DNA of 64,000 nucleotides from Alopecurus myosuroides (GCA_028641055.1 CM054062.1:171499715-171563714), one strand, 5' to 3'. Positions 24,234 to 35,836 are shown, counted from the first letter of the stretch. The notes: a model not told the origin generated them from the sequence alone. Made by a program: numbers and translations.

Positions 24234-24783
24234 TGTCAAGTGTTCTTTGTTAGGTTCATGGCAAGAGGTGCCATAAGCTTGCTAATAGAGTCGTAGGTGG
24301 AAACGTAGGGAGTAGCCAGAGACGAAGACAAAGTTTACGCAGGTTCGGTACGTCGCAACTAAGCCGTTGTTCCAACTCCTGCAGTCTCACTAAATCAGGG
24401 CTGAAGTCTGAAATATACAAAGTACAATGTGAGTCTAGGGTTTAGCTATCTCGACGAGGTAGTTTTCTCGGTGATCTAACTTCTAGCCTCTGCCTTTACG
24501 GCTGCTCCCGTCCGGTTTTATATAGATAGCGGGACTAGGGTTACATGAAGGAAACCTTGAAATATACGGAAAGTGTTCTTATTCTTGGAAAGTAAGACAT
24601 CCGGCTTTTTCTTCAAGCCGGATCACGTATTGTGTCATGATCTAGATTCTTCTAGAATCCGCCTTCCTCTACGTCGGCTTACTGGGCCGCCCAATGGACT
24701 TTGTTCTATTACCTGCGGGTCACCTTGATAATTCGGCCTTTGACCAATGCCGGATATAACCCCCTTTTGGCATATATCCGACA
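24234..24783 (-). repeat. 5' LTR of the non-autonomous Tat-like element
   Basis: 550 bp, from TGTCAAGTG to ATATCCGACA, lacking the MITE present in the other LTR. Confidence 0.85.
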
Positions 24784-25154
24784 ACTGGATTTGGAATTTG
24801 TTGCATAAGTTGTTGTTTTTTTTGCTACATGACTGTGTTTATAGTGCTACAATGGTTTTTGCTACATATCCGCAAGTTTTTTTAGTACTTAGCATTTTTT
24901 GCTACACATACTACATGTGCATTAAAAAAAATGTTTTAGTTCTGCGCAAATTTTTTTTGCTACATGGATCGGACGTGCGCGAGTGATCCACTTTTCAACG
25001 GAATACCTGTCGCCACTTGACTTCGCATGCCCGACAATTGGCATCTGAGTGCCGGCGGTGTTCCGGTGTTGCTGTGCCCACCGGGGTGGAGCGCATGGTG
25101 GAGATCGCCGACATATACGCCGTCATGCCGGTGCCCGCACAGCTGGACCCTCGT
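24784..25154. repeat. Right half of duplication copy A and linker
   Basis: 24784-24998 continues the sequence interrupted at 19605 and matches 25260-25555. It is rich in TTTTTGCTACAT words. 25000-25154 is the linker to copy B. Confidence 0.7.
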
Positions 25155-25560
25155 TGGACAGCGGACCTACGATGTTCCAATATGTTACAAGGAAATAAAT
25201 GTTTTGTTATATGAGTGTGTTGAAAATGCATCACATGATGACATGCCTATTCAAGTTTTGCTACATTGGATTTGGAATTTGTTGCATAAGCTGTTGTTTT
25301 TTGCTAGATGGTTGTGTTTAAAGTGGCATAATGGTTTTTGTTACATGTCCGCAAGTTTTTACTTAACAATTTTTTCTACAAATGCTACATGTGCATTAAA
25401 AAAAGGTTTTAGTTCAGATTTTTTTGCTACACTACTCGGATGTGGATTTTATGAAAAAGGTTTGCTACATGTAATGCTACATACGCATAAAAAAATTGCG
25501 CAATTTTTTTTTGCTACATGGATCGGACGTGCGGAAATGATCCACTTTCAACAGATCGTG
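25155..25560. repeat. Duplication copy B (uninterrupted)
   Basis: Direct copy of 19480-19605 plus 24784-24998: GTTCCAATATGTTACAAGGAA, CATCACATGATGACATGCC and GGATTTGGAATTTGTTGCAT occur in the same order without the retrotransposon. The repeated GCTACAT motif suggests a transposon-derived unit, but no terminal repeat was found. Confidence 0.8.
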
Positions 25561-25940
25561 CGGTCCATAAGGTGAAGGTAGAAAACAGTTCCTACCACCG
25601 ACGGGCGCCTAGCATTGGCTCTTAAACTAGGGCTAAGCCCCACCCCTATACCTGGCCATAACTCGGTTTGGTCGTCAGGCCTAAAAAACTCCAGCAGAAA
25701 TTCTAGGCCCCGGTCTTTGGGCCTAATTTTTCAGACTCAAGCCCGGTCCATCATTGGAAAATCTCGTCGGGCTTTGGAACGGGCCTCCTCCTTAAGACAA
25801 ACATATGCCAAGCCTAGGGCTGGCCCGGCTCTATATTCGGGCTCAAATCTGAGGCCTAGGCCTAACCTAGGATTTTCGGGCCGGGTTGGGTTTACCATGG
25901 CCGGTATGTCCACCCCACGACATGGCAAGTGAAAGATAAA
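25561..25940. repeat. GGCC-rich degenerate repeat
   Basis: Many GGCCCGG, GGGCCT and CCTAGGCC words in both orientations within about 25620-25930. It looks like an interspersed repeat common in grass genomes, possibly a DNA transposon relic. No intact ends seen. Confidence 0.4.
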
Positions 25941-28900
25941 ACTACATAATTTAGGCAGACATACGTCCGAAAACCATAAATGGAACCCTTACTCTACGAT
26001 GCTCTTTTTGGAAATTTTGAAATCAATATTTGTACGTTTTAAATAATTTGGAACAAAAATCCCAGTTGTAGGTAATGCTAAACTCTACCAGCTTGCAAAA
26101 TCTTGATTCAAATTTCATTATATTCTAGGCAACACAAAATGACAAATCCGATAAATTTTCAAGTTCTACAAGTATGCATTGTTCACTCCATGAAGATACA
26201 CATCGGTCGTTTTTTAGCCTAATCTTTAACGAATTTCGGATTTTTTTAACACATAAGTAGAGTTCATCATTATCTCGTCTAGGATTTTGTCCCCCTTTTT
26301 TTTGAAAAAATGTATATGGCATCGACATTTTTTTTTCAAAAAGCGAGATCCCTCGAGATCGGGAGCCATTTTTCTGCTCTCGGCATATGTTTTTCAACTG
26401 AGGGTGTGTTATTCTTAACCTGCTAAATACCATGTTGTTACTTTGTTTACATATATGCTACAAAACAAAGATGAGTTGCCCAATACACTTATGAGTTTTG
26501 TTGCTGGGCAGGGATGCCAGGGGAATCCCTCCCAGGAATGGTTCATAATGTTGATTGCATGGTTAGAGGCCGAATGATGATGCTAAATGTGGTGCTTACG
26601 AGGAACGAAAAATATTTGCAAATGTGAGAAACATTTTTATCCCTTGAGAGGCATACATGACATCTGGGACTATGAGGCCTTCCCGATTGCAAGTTTTCTG
26701 TCGTGAGGATCTTTCCATGTGCATGCAACTATGCACACAAGTTGCATTTATGCATGAATATCGCTATTCAACATTTTGCGGGATGGACGGGTTGTTGCCC
26801 AGAAATGAACTTAGTAGCAAATGCAAACGTAGTAGAGAAATCTCGAGAAGACATCGAGTTCCTTGAAATGGAGTCAACCTGCGAGGGATCGATGCTAGAT
26901 TTTAGATAAAACATCAAAGATCAACTAACTCACATAGCTCGACATGGATGAGAACAGGTCCACCTCCGTCATCCATTTTTAATTTTGGAGTTTTTGTACG
27001 ACCTTTTCTAGTGGCCGACTCTAAAGAGTTCACACGCTCTGTTAAAGAGAGTGCAATTCCCCATCCACCCGTCCTTTGAAAATTGGGTTTTGGCACCATC
27101 GCCAATAGTTATGGTCATTTAGGCATGCGAAATGACTATGTAAGCATTGACACATGGTTGCTTCCACTAGAACTACAACCTAAAACTGAAGAGTCGGGCG
27201 AAGTTGTCGAGATCGGTCATCCTAGAATGTCAAGATTTTTGAAGTGCATTCCACCTTCTAGTTAACAAGAAAATATCATGTTGCCTTCCTTATCGTCTCC
27301 TCCTTTCCAAATGAAACCCATCACCATCCAATATATCGATATTTTTTCACACCCATTTTAGCACTTGGATGAATAATATATATGGCATGTTGTGAACGCC
27401 ATTATGACAGAATTTGTTAGGATGACTCTGCTTGCACTCTTTCCACGTCCACCCTTGGATTCTCATGACCCCATTTTTAGTTGGGCGTTGGAAATCGATC
27501 TTTCTCAACCTTTGGAAGTGAACGACATCTCCAAGTACTTTCCCGAGAAGGTAGCAATCTTTGCTGGGAAGGTGAGAGTGATATCGGCAAGATCAATATC
27601 CCCGCAACAAATTGGAAACTATTTCACCAGCTAAAGGTATGTATTTAGCCTTGTTGTGCCGCTAAAAGACCCAATGATGTGGCAAATGGCAATGAGCCCA
27701 TCCTTGTTTGGATTAGAAAAAATCGTAGCACCATAAGTACAAGTAGATATTATGAGAATTTATGTAAAGGTTCCATAGCGAGGATGAATAACATGGGAGT
27801 CAATAGGTCTCCCTAGCATAGCACCCCTATGCTTTCCGAATAGGTGGTCCCGACATGCCATCAAGAAGAACTACGGGAAAGGATGAAGAAAACAAAAGGG
27901 AAATTCTAATTAGTGTACTTTATCCAAAAACAAGTTTTTGTAGGACTCTAGGAGGTAGGATCAATTAACAAAATCAAAGGACTTTGACATTCAAAAAAAC
28001 TTGAAAACGAGGCTTGAGATTCTTTTCATGTGCAACTCCATGGTCAGATTTTGGAATTGCAAGAAGTTGTCATGGTTGCGCCACTTTCGATTTTTCAAAA
28101 CAATTGCCGGTGTGACCAGGGTTAGACCCCTGGACGAGTAGCTTGAACAAGATGTAAGAGGTGTTATGACCGAGGGTGATTGTTTTGGCTGCATCTTTGG
28201 GAAGAAAAATAATGTTAGTCGCGTTGATCAAATGCGATAGATTTTATTAGAATTGACATGTGCATAATGGCTCCAATAGTTTCAACTTTGATGGTATACC
28301 AAGAGGACTTTAAGAAAGCTCTTTTTCAAATGCATGTGTTTGAATAATAAGAGGAAGAGGTGACGTAAGACCCAAAAATGAATATTTGTTGCATGTTCAT
28401 TATTTTATTCACATTAAAATCCATATTTATTGTTCGAGTTCATGAAGCACGCCATATATAAGATATTACATTTGTCCCACTTAATCAAAATGCTTTCACA
28501 TATTTTTGTTTGTTGAAATTTTTTGGCACACAGTTTTTATAAATATACGATAGGATGAAAGTGACGAAAGGATACAAGGCACTACAATGCATAAGTCCTC
28601 CTATAAGTAGCCATTGATTCATTGTGCAAGCGCTGATATACTGAAGTGTGTGGTCTCTTAGGGAAATCCTAACCTCCCAAAAATGGGTCAACACGTAGAA
28701 CATTGGTATAAAATTATAAAATAACCACATATCGTGAGAGTATGAAGTATTGAGATAAAGTTATCAAAAATTTGAACAAAGGGGTTATCTAGTGGTATTT
28801 TTTCCATGAGAAAACGAGAGAACTTGGTTACACAACACTAACAAAAATCTAGGGCAATCATGTGCTCTAGGTAACAACGACTGAATAATCAGGCAGTATT

Positions 28901-28960
28901 CTATGATAGATAATAAAAAAATGCTTGTCCTTAGGTCATCCCCTCTATGTGATAGAGGGG
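25941..28960. other. Decayed sequence, no intact gene
   Basis: AT-rich with short disconnected frames. A plus-strand frame at 27392-27634 and one at 27083-27265 look peptide-like but match no family I recognise. A perfect hairpin, CCCCTCTAT-GTG-ATAGAGGGG, lies at 28940-28960. Confidence 0.4.
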
Positions 28961-29156
28961 TTGAACCCTAGCAAGCCGACGCCGCCACCCTCGTCCCTCC
29001 CTCTCTCTCTTTCTCCGCACCTGAAGGCCACTGCCGAAGAACGCCGAGCGGCAGCGGTTATGGGGACGGTAGTGACATGGTCTCCTGGCGGACTCATGGA
29101 GGAAGGAACCGCCACTAGGGTGATATGTCCATGTCTTCTTGTATTTACAGCATGAG
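28961..29156 (+). mobile_element. Probable 5' part of a retroposon interrupted by the solo LTR
   Basis: GC-rich CCGACGCCGCCACC sequence like the start of the retroposon at 32301. It should join the sequence after 30823 once the solo LTR is removed. The 5' limit is uncertain. Confidence 0.35.
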
Positions 29157-29161
29157 GAGTC

Positions 29162-30818
29162 TGAAGGGAATATGCCCGATAGGCAATAATAAAGTGGTTA
29201 TTATCTTATTCCTTGTTTTTGATAAATGTTTATTTCTCATGCTAGAATTGTATTAACCGGAAACGTTGATACATGTGTGTTTGATAAACAAACAATGTTT
29301 CCTAGTAAACCCTCTCTTTTAACTAGCTCATTGTTTAATAGATGATCAAGGTTTCCTGATCATGAACATTGGATGTTGTTAATAACGGGGTCATGTCATT
29401 GGTAGAATGATATGATGAACATAGACCCAATATCAAGATAACAATACGATCAAGTCATTCAGTTTATATTATTATATCTTGCATACGAAGTAACTTATTC
29501 CTTAGACCATGAGATCATGCCAATCACTGGTACCGGAAGGGTGCTTTGATATCATCAAACGTCACACCGTAACAGGGTGACTATAAAGGTGCCGTTAGGT
29601 ATTCGGAAAGTATTAGTTGAGGATCATGGATCAAGAGTGGGATTTGTCCATCCAAATGACGGAGAGATATACTCTGGGCCCTCTCGGTGATATCACATCG
29701 ATACCGCTTGCAAGCACGTGACTAGGTCACAAGGATGTCATATCACGGAAACGAGAAAAGAGTTCTTGTCGTAACGAGATTGAACAAGGTATGGTTGATA
29801 CCAATGATCGAATCTCGGACAAGTAAAATATCGCGATACAAAGGGAATTAGTCACAACGTTGATGGTTCACACGATCACGAGAGTCATCTTTGAATATAT
29901 AGGAGTCATCACGGATCTCCAGATCCCGCTGTTGATTATTGATCGGAGAGGATTCTCGATGATGTCTATGTTATTCGCAAACTGTAGGGTGAAACACTTA
30001 AGGTTCGATGACGCATTTGAGAGGATACGGAATATCGAAGAATGTTTTGAGCAGTACCGAAATTGTTTCGGGGAATATTGAAATAGTCACCAGAATTGTT
30101 TCGAGGAATTTTAAAATAGTTCAAGGTGGTATATGTTAATGTTTGATTAACAAATAGTTCAAGGGGGTAAATTTTAATGTTTGTTAATAGGATTAACAAA
30201 TATTAAAATAAATAAATGAAAATGTTTTATTTATTTATTAAAGAAAACCCTTGGAACTTTGAGTGGGAATTGATGGGACAATGAGTGGGTTGAGTGGAGA
30301 CTCCACCCACATGATGAGGGGAGAGAGGTGGAGGCACCAAAAATTCGTGGCTGTCTCTCCTCCTATATAAAGAGGGGTTGGACCTCCCTCTCCCCGCACA
30401 CTTGGTGTCATCTTCACTTCCTCTCCACCGCTACTCCATTCTATGGTCTTCGGCTTGGCGAAGCCCTGGCCGTGAGATTCTTCACCACCACCACGCCGTC
30501 GTGCTGCTGGAGTTCCGAGGGATCCTCTACTTCCGCTGCCCCGCTGGATCGAGGGAACGGAGGTCGTCATCAACCGTGCGTGTGACCGATCACGAAGGCA
30601 CCGCCTGATTGCGGTGCACATCTTCTCGCAATCGGGATCGGTGTGAGTACGACTATGCCAACAACGAGATTCGATCTCGTAACGCTTAGAGTCTTCGAGG
30701 GTATGTTTTCTTAAGACTCTCTTTCTTCCTGTTGCACTTCATCTCCTAGATTAGATCTTGGCCTTCCGGGTGTCTCGCGCGTAGGAATTTCTTTGTTTTC
30801 TATGCAACGAACCCTACA
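29162..30818 (+). mobile_element. Solo LTR of a BARE-1/WIS/Angela-like Copia element
   Basis: 1657 bp starting TGAAGGGAATATGCCC and ending GAACCCTACA, flanked by the perfect 5-bp duplication GAGTC (29157-29161 and 30819-30823). The interior shows the order of words known from BARE-1/WIS/Angela LTRs (ATATGCCC near the start, CGTCACACCGTAACAGGGTGA, TCTCTGGGCCC, CCACGCCGTCGTGCTGCTGG) and a TATA box (TATATAAA near 30364-30371). There is no internal domain and no second LTR, so it is the product of LTR-LTR recombination. Orientation is that of the LTR. Plus-strand frames such as 29860-30081 are incidental. Confidence 0.93.
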
Positions 30819-30823
30819 GAGTC

Positions 30824-32028
30824 AGGGTAGAAACCATGATCTCCTACAGTTGGACCATAGTAGGAGACTCAACGGTGAGATGGTGCTACAGTATTGTAGG
30901 AGAGCGAGGTGCAGAGGTGTCCATGCTGCTCCTATGGTAGCGCAGCGGCTAGGACGACGCCTCTCCCATCCCGACCATGGGTTGCGGAGGCAAGCAAGGG
31001 GGTCGTGCACAATAGATCTTAGGTGGCTTCCAAATATGCCGCAGTGGTCCCGCTGCAACGTACATGTAACGACGATTGCATGCCATACACTCCGTATGGG
31101 CAATGCTTGGTGGCAGCACATGCTCTAATATGTTGGTCGTGTAGTAGTTTTGGAATTCGAGCGACGACCCTTCCTCTTCGACGTTGGCAAACACCATGGT
31201 CGTATGGACGACGCGGTGGACGGATCTAAAACTCTTTAGTTTTTTGAGGTCGATGGTGGTGTTTGACATCCTCTTCTTGGACCGCCGAGTTTCAAAGGTT
31301 GGATCGCGGTATGAGACGCCCGCTCCAATCCGAGATCTAGTTCAATCTAACTCGGTAGTTGTTACGAAAGGGATTTCTTTCTGGATGCGTCAAGTCATGC
31401 TTGGCCGTCATGTGCTATATCTCAAGCGGAGGGGTCAATTCATACATGTTTCCAGCAGGTGCTACGCACGATGTTTCTTCTGTAAGCATGAAGTCATTCA
31501 TGTTGTTAGTCGATCAAAGGTGGTGAAACAATGAATGAAAGCGCGGCGGTATGCATCTCCTACAACGATATCCGGATAGTGAAACATCATTGACCGGTCA
31601 AGTGATGATAGTAGAGGTAGCTTCAACGGCTAGTATGAGCACTCTAGTGAAAACAATAGATCACTGATCACGCAATGTCAATGCACACAAGTTGTGTGCT
31701 CTTATTGTAGGTGGTGGCTTGAAACTCGGTTTTGGAGATGAAAATCCTAAGATCAACTTATAGTTGCACTCATTATCGTTGGCGGATGTGCGGTGATGCC
31801 TTCTCGAAGACTTTACCTAGTTGTCATGTGGTTTTCGTTTGTTTCGATATTTTACCATAACGATAGCGGTAATCTGTTACGACGAATATGACATCTGGGT
31901 TTTTCCAGGTGGACTTGTTTGGTTTCCATGTCGAGTTTTTACCAACAATTGAATAATGAATATATATATGGTTATGTATATTAATTAATGCAGAGGCAGA
32001 AGGTTATCATCATTTTCGAAAAAAAGCT
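30824..32028 (+). mobile_element. 3' part of a retroposon-like sequence with A tail
   Basis: Ends at 31990-32028 with TAATGCAGAGGC, a short G/A-rich stretch, then seven A. The same 3'-end design is seen at 33880-33953. No RT or other domain was recognised in the body. No target duplication could be matched because the left limit is unclear. Confidence 0.4.
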
Positions 32029-32287
32029 AACTGGTTAAGGCCCGTGCCAATGGTAGTTTCTTAGCAGGTTATAATAGGAGTAATAAAAATTTAAGATACA
32101 ACTAGTCTAATGCATTGTTTATTTTATGGTCACGTGCTATGTGTTGTATCCAAATTTAATAATTTGGGACACACGTATACATATGATTGGCCTAGGCACT
32201 TTTTTTCTGACGGCCATATGCAAGTTTTTTTTTATGTTGGATTACCTACAACCTCGTCATCTCTTCATTAACTATCATGCCATGTCA
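32029..32287. other. Short unassigned segment
   Basis: AT-rich, no gene or transposon end seen. Confidence 0.4.
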
Positions 32288-32300
32288 TCAAAATGTTTAT

Positions 32301-33953
32301 CCTCGCGTGACCTAACCACCCCCGCGCCGCCGCCCTCGGCGTCTCGGGGGGCCGCCGCCCAACCGCCCTAGGCCCCCTCCCGCTACTCCCATCCCTCGTC
32401 GTCGCCGGAGGGGTCGCCGGGATCTCCCCGGGCGGCGCCCGTGATGGCGGCGGCGAGGTGTTCTCCGCGGGGCCGGGGCGTACGCGGCGCCACGGGCGGC
32501 CGGATCGGCTGCCGCCGTGTGGAGCTCGTGACCGGCATCAGGGTGCTGTGGCGTAGGAGATCGGTGGTGACGACGCCCCCGTCGGCCATCTCGCTGGAGG
32601 CATGGCGATGCGGGTGACCAAGACCTCGCGGGAGTGAGGAGATCGGCGCCGCGGGCATCGTGCCGTCCACAGATCGGCGCGGCCGTCCTCGGGCACGGCC
32701 TTGTCGGCGCCACGGGTGTCGTCCTGCGACGTCCTCGGGCGCGGCCTTGTCGGCGCTGCGGCATCGTGCCGTCGATCGGCGCTGCCGTCCTCGGGCGCGG
32801 CCCTGCCTGGCGTCGCCCCCGCCGGACATCACGCCGAAGGCATGGCGCTGCGGGTGGCCAGGACCTCGAGAACGAGGAGATCGGCGCCGCGGACATCGTG
32901 CTCCTTTTGGCGGTGGTCCGTCTGGTGATCTGTGGCGGCGTGGTGGCGGTGAGGGGCTGAGGCTCCCGACGGCTCCATATGGTGGTTGATTCGGCGCCTT
33001 GGACGTTGATGGAGCACGATGGATTCCGGGTGAAAACCCTGCTCCGATTACTCGGAGCCGGTGATGGCGACATTGGAGTGTCGCTCCCTTCCTGAAGGCA
33101 TCATCGACGAAGCCCCGTGGCTCTTCACGTCAACTCCGGGGGAAACCCTTGATCAGTCGATCGGATGATGGCGGCGCTCTACGTCGTTACCTCCTTGGGG
33201 GCATCATTATTGGAGGAGAGCGCCGGTCAAATGGACCAGAGGATGAGTAAGGTGGTGGATGCAGGTTCTTCGATGGTCTACGCGGCAACGGCAACGTCGA
33301 CTAGCTAGCTTGCTTCGACTCGCTCCGGGGGAAACCCTAAATCTGGGATTCCCGGATTGGATGATGGTGACACCGCCGGTGTTGCTCTCCCTCTTGGGGG
33401 CATCATTTTGGAGCAGAGGCCGGAGGGTCCTAGAGAGGATGCGGTGTTTCTTCTACTGCATTCACGACGGCGGTTCTCGACAGCTTGGTGCTGTGGGGTC
33501 TCGGTGTTTTTTGCGGGATGTTGGACGCGCGCAGGGAGTTGGAGTCGTCTGGTACCATGGTGGTATCGAAGGCAGGTCTGACATGGTGGATACTTTGATC
33601 GCTGTCCTGAAGACGGGTGAGCGGAAGACGGCGGCAGCTACTTTCCGAGCGTGTATATCGGTACACGCTGCGGTGTGCTGGACCGATTTTGCCCCTTGTT
33701 CGCTATCGGGCGGCATGGAGAGGCCTTCGGTTTTTGGATGAGGCGCGTTGGTGGGTTCTCAGAGTATCGGCTCTGGGATTGTCCACCCCCTTCATCAGTT
33801 TTGGTAGGCTTAGTTTGGTGGATTTCAGGTCTAGTTGATTGATGTATCTACTTGTAAGACAGTGCGATTTTTGCTCGATCTTTTAATAAAAACCGGCTGT
33901 GTGCATCATTTTGATGCAGAGGCTGGGGGCAGACCTCCATTTCTAAAAAAAAA
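32301..33953 (+). mobile_element. Retroposon with 13-bp target duplication and A tail, no reverse transcriptase
   Basis: TCAAAATGTTTAT is present at 32288-32300 and 33954-33966 and brackets a 1.65-kb insertion that ends in nine A (33945-33953). The 5' part (32301-32960) is very GC-rich; the 3' part ends ACCGGCTGTGTGCATC then GATGCAGAGGCTGGGGGC before the tail. Long duplication plus A tail show target-primed reverse transcription, so it moved with a LINE machinery. No endonuclease, RT or zinc-knuckle coding was found, so it is either a non-autonomous family or an internally deleted LINE. Long frames in the GC-rich part are composition effects. Confidence 0.88.
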
Positions 33954-33966
33954 TCAAAATGTTTAT

Positions 33967-34552
33967 AGAAGTATGATAAGGAAATTGTATTGATATAGAC
34001 CGCCCGGTCACACCACACAACACAAATATAGAGCATAACGTGGTTATGCTCTACCACTTGATTATGCTATTTTTCCATATTATTAATTGGTATTGCTAAA
34101 TATATATTTTCTTTTATGATAAATAGCCAAACAAATAATAGCCATGGGGCTATTGCCTCAAAAGTTGGGGAAGTTTCTGCCAACTATATAAACTCAGAGA
34201 CTTATGGCAGAATTCCATCCTATAATTGTTTCGTAAAAAAAAATGGCACACACATGGTCTGATCGAACCAAACGGCGGGCTTAGGTAGACAAAAACTGTG
34301 ACTGCGATGTGATCGTACGGAAGAAGTGTGTAGTTATTACGTAGTAGTTACTTGGTTTTTTACGTGGCATACCAAGAGCACGAAAAACGTGAGATGAATA
34401 ACAAAGAATTGACAATTGTTTCTACTAGTATAGAAAGGCTTATATTAGGGAACGGAGTATGAATTACCAAACCGAACATATATTCTTATGAACAACACAA
34501 GTGATCATCCTAAGAGGCAATTAATAATTAAGAAAACATTGACAATACGGGT
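33967..34552. other. Flank downstream of the ATL gene
   Basis: AT-rich with a perfect 11-bp inverted repeat, TAGAGCATAAC-GTG-GTTATGCTCTA, at 34029-34053. 34490-34552 is the likely 3' UTR of the minus-strand ATL gene. Confidence 0.5.
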
Positions 34553-35032
34553 TCAAGCTTGGGGCACAACCACCGCGTGGGCGGCCACGGATCCACCCTT
34601 GGGCGCGTCCACCCCGCTCGGCTGGGCGAAGGCCGCGACCCGGCAGAGCGGGCACGTCGAGTTGCTCCGGAACCAGCGGTCGACGCACTCAACGTGGAAG
34701 CTGTGTCCGCAACCGGGCAGGAGCCGGCCCTTGTCGCCGTCCGCCATCTCTGCCAGGCACACCGCGCACTCCACTCCCGCCTCGCCGCCGTGCACGAACA
34801 CCGGCAGCGCGGCGATGTCGCTCTGCCGCAGCGCCTTGCCGCCGTCGGAGCCGGAGGAGGAGGAGGAGACGGGCAGCATGTCCTGCGGGCGCGCGGACAC
34901 GGTGAGCCTGTAGAGCCACCAGAAGCACACGACGAGGACGGCCGACACGCCGAGCGCCCCCAGCAGCGCGTACGCCCGGAACCTGATGTTGCCGTCCAGC
35001 GACATGGAGTCCGGGTCGTCAGAGCTCGACAT
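34553..35032 (-). CDS. RING-H2 finger protein, ATL-type E3 ubiquitin ligase
   Basis: An intronless 159-residue protein. Residues ~20-43 form a hydrophobic segment ([19 protein letters not shown]), the single N-terminal membrane anchor typical of ATL proteins. A Ser-rich linker follows. The RING-H2 finger uses C89, C92, C108, H110, H113, C116, C127 and C130 with the conserved W120 and P128, so all eight zinc ligands are present. The region before the RING ([14 protein letters not shown]) is where ATLs carry the GLD motif, here degenerate. Family knowledge predicts a membrane-anchored ligase that recruits a ubiquitin-charged E2; the substrate cannot be told. GC-rich coding sequence in AT-rich surroundings, intact frame, stop TGA. 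It is the only convincing host gene in the window. The plus-strand frames across it are shadows. Confidence 0.93.
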   Translation of the reverse strand: MSSSDDPDSMSLDGNIRFRAYALLGALGVSAVLVVCFWWLYRLTVSARPQDMLPVSSSSSGSDGGKALRQSDIAALPVFVHGGEAGVECAVCLAEMADGDKGRLLPGCGHSFHVECVDRWFRSNSTCPLCRVAAFAQPSGVDAPKGGSVAAHAVVVPQA

Positions 35033-35134
35033 GTTTGCCCTGCCTGACTTTGTGTCTGCTCGACGATGATCAATGGAGAAGACGAGGTAGCTAGCTAGTG
35101 GAGGGTGTTTGTGTCTGCTCGACGCTGCGTTCGG

Positions 35135-35143
35135 TATATAAAG
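35135..35143 (-). promoter_or_regulatory. Probable TATA box of the ATL gene
   Basis: Minus-strand CTTTATATA about 100 bases upstream of the ATG at 35032, a normal plant spacing that allows a short 5' UTR. Confidence 0.6.
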
Positions 35144-35159
35144 ATGGCGTTTTGCGGCT

Positions 35160-35823
35160 AGCTATCCGCGGCCCGTGTCCTAGAATATATTATCTCTGGC
35201 GGTTACGAGACTAGAGTGCACACCGCTCCGGGCATATTCGGCACGCATGCTGCTGCTACGCGACGATGCAGGGTGATTACAAGTTAAACAAGTCTCGTTA
35301 CAGCAACAAAGCATGTCTAGAGTCCATCACGTAGCTAGGCGGCATGCCGTCCACGTTCTAATCTGCCGCAAAAGTAGGAGAGGGGTGGGACCTCCTCGAC
35401 TCCTTCTGATCTACACTACTAAACTGTACTGTAATTTATCTTAGATGTTGACATGATTTTGGAGATCCACATGTTGACTATAATTTTTTTTGTAACCGGT
35501 TCTGCTATCTAGACAACTATTTTTAAGTTACGGCTGAGAACCATTCGATCAAGACACGAGATTCGTGAAAAAAAAAAGTTAAAGGTGGTTATTAGTAACA
35601 TTGACTAAAAATTTAAATATCACGCATACAATAAAGCTATAGATATTCACGTTTCTTAATTTATTTCATGAGAAATCGGGGTATCACTTGTTCCCTAGGA
35701 GACATCTAGTAAAAAAAATTGAACACCATAAATTCTAAACAGCTTAAGCTCTAATTAAATCGAAGTTGTGCGGTTGTTTAGGTTGAAACCTACCCCCCCC
35801 CCTCTCCACAAAGTGCATGTTTT
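35160..35823. other. Upstream region of the ATL gene
   Basis: No gene seen. A run of C at about 35791-35801 is the only notable sequence. Regulatory sites beyond the TATA box cannot be supported. Confidence 0.4.
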
Positions 35824-35836
35824 CTATTTGTTGTAT

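Larger units (their letters stand above)
19606..24783 (-). mobile_element. Non-autonomous Tat-like Gypsy element carrying only the accessory gene
   Basis: LTRs at 19606-20414 and 24234-24783 start TGTC and end CCGACA. Flanks ACTCG (19601-19605) and ACTGG (24784-24788) fit a 5-bp target duplication with one change. PPT-like sequence beside the left LTR and a PBS-like sequence beside the right LTR put the element on the minus strand. The interior holds only a decayed gene on the opposite (plus) strand, homologous in part to the antisense gene of the large element at 51.9-64 kb. No gag, RT or integrase remains. LTRs differ by roughly a tenth by eye, so the insertion is older than the two intact elements in the window. 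Confidence 0.82.

Noticed and set aside
24784..25560. Repeated GCTACAT words as a CRISPR-like or regular spacer array
   Set aside because: Spacing and sequence are irregular, and it is part of a duplicated transposon-like unit in a plant nuclear genome.
32312..33073. 253-residue minus-strand frame in the GC-rich retroposon start
   Set aside because: Pro/Arg/Ala-rich composition product, opposite to the retroposon's own strand and without a domain.
34440..34462. GGAACGGAGTATG as the end of a Stowaway MITE
   Set aside because: No matching inverted start within the expected few hundred bases.
34528..35073. Other frames across the ATL gene on both strands
   Set aside because: Shadows of a GC-rich coding sequence; only the minus-strand 159-codon frame has the RING-H2 ligands.
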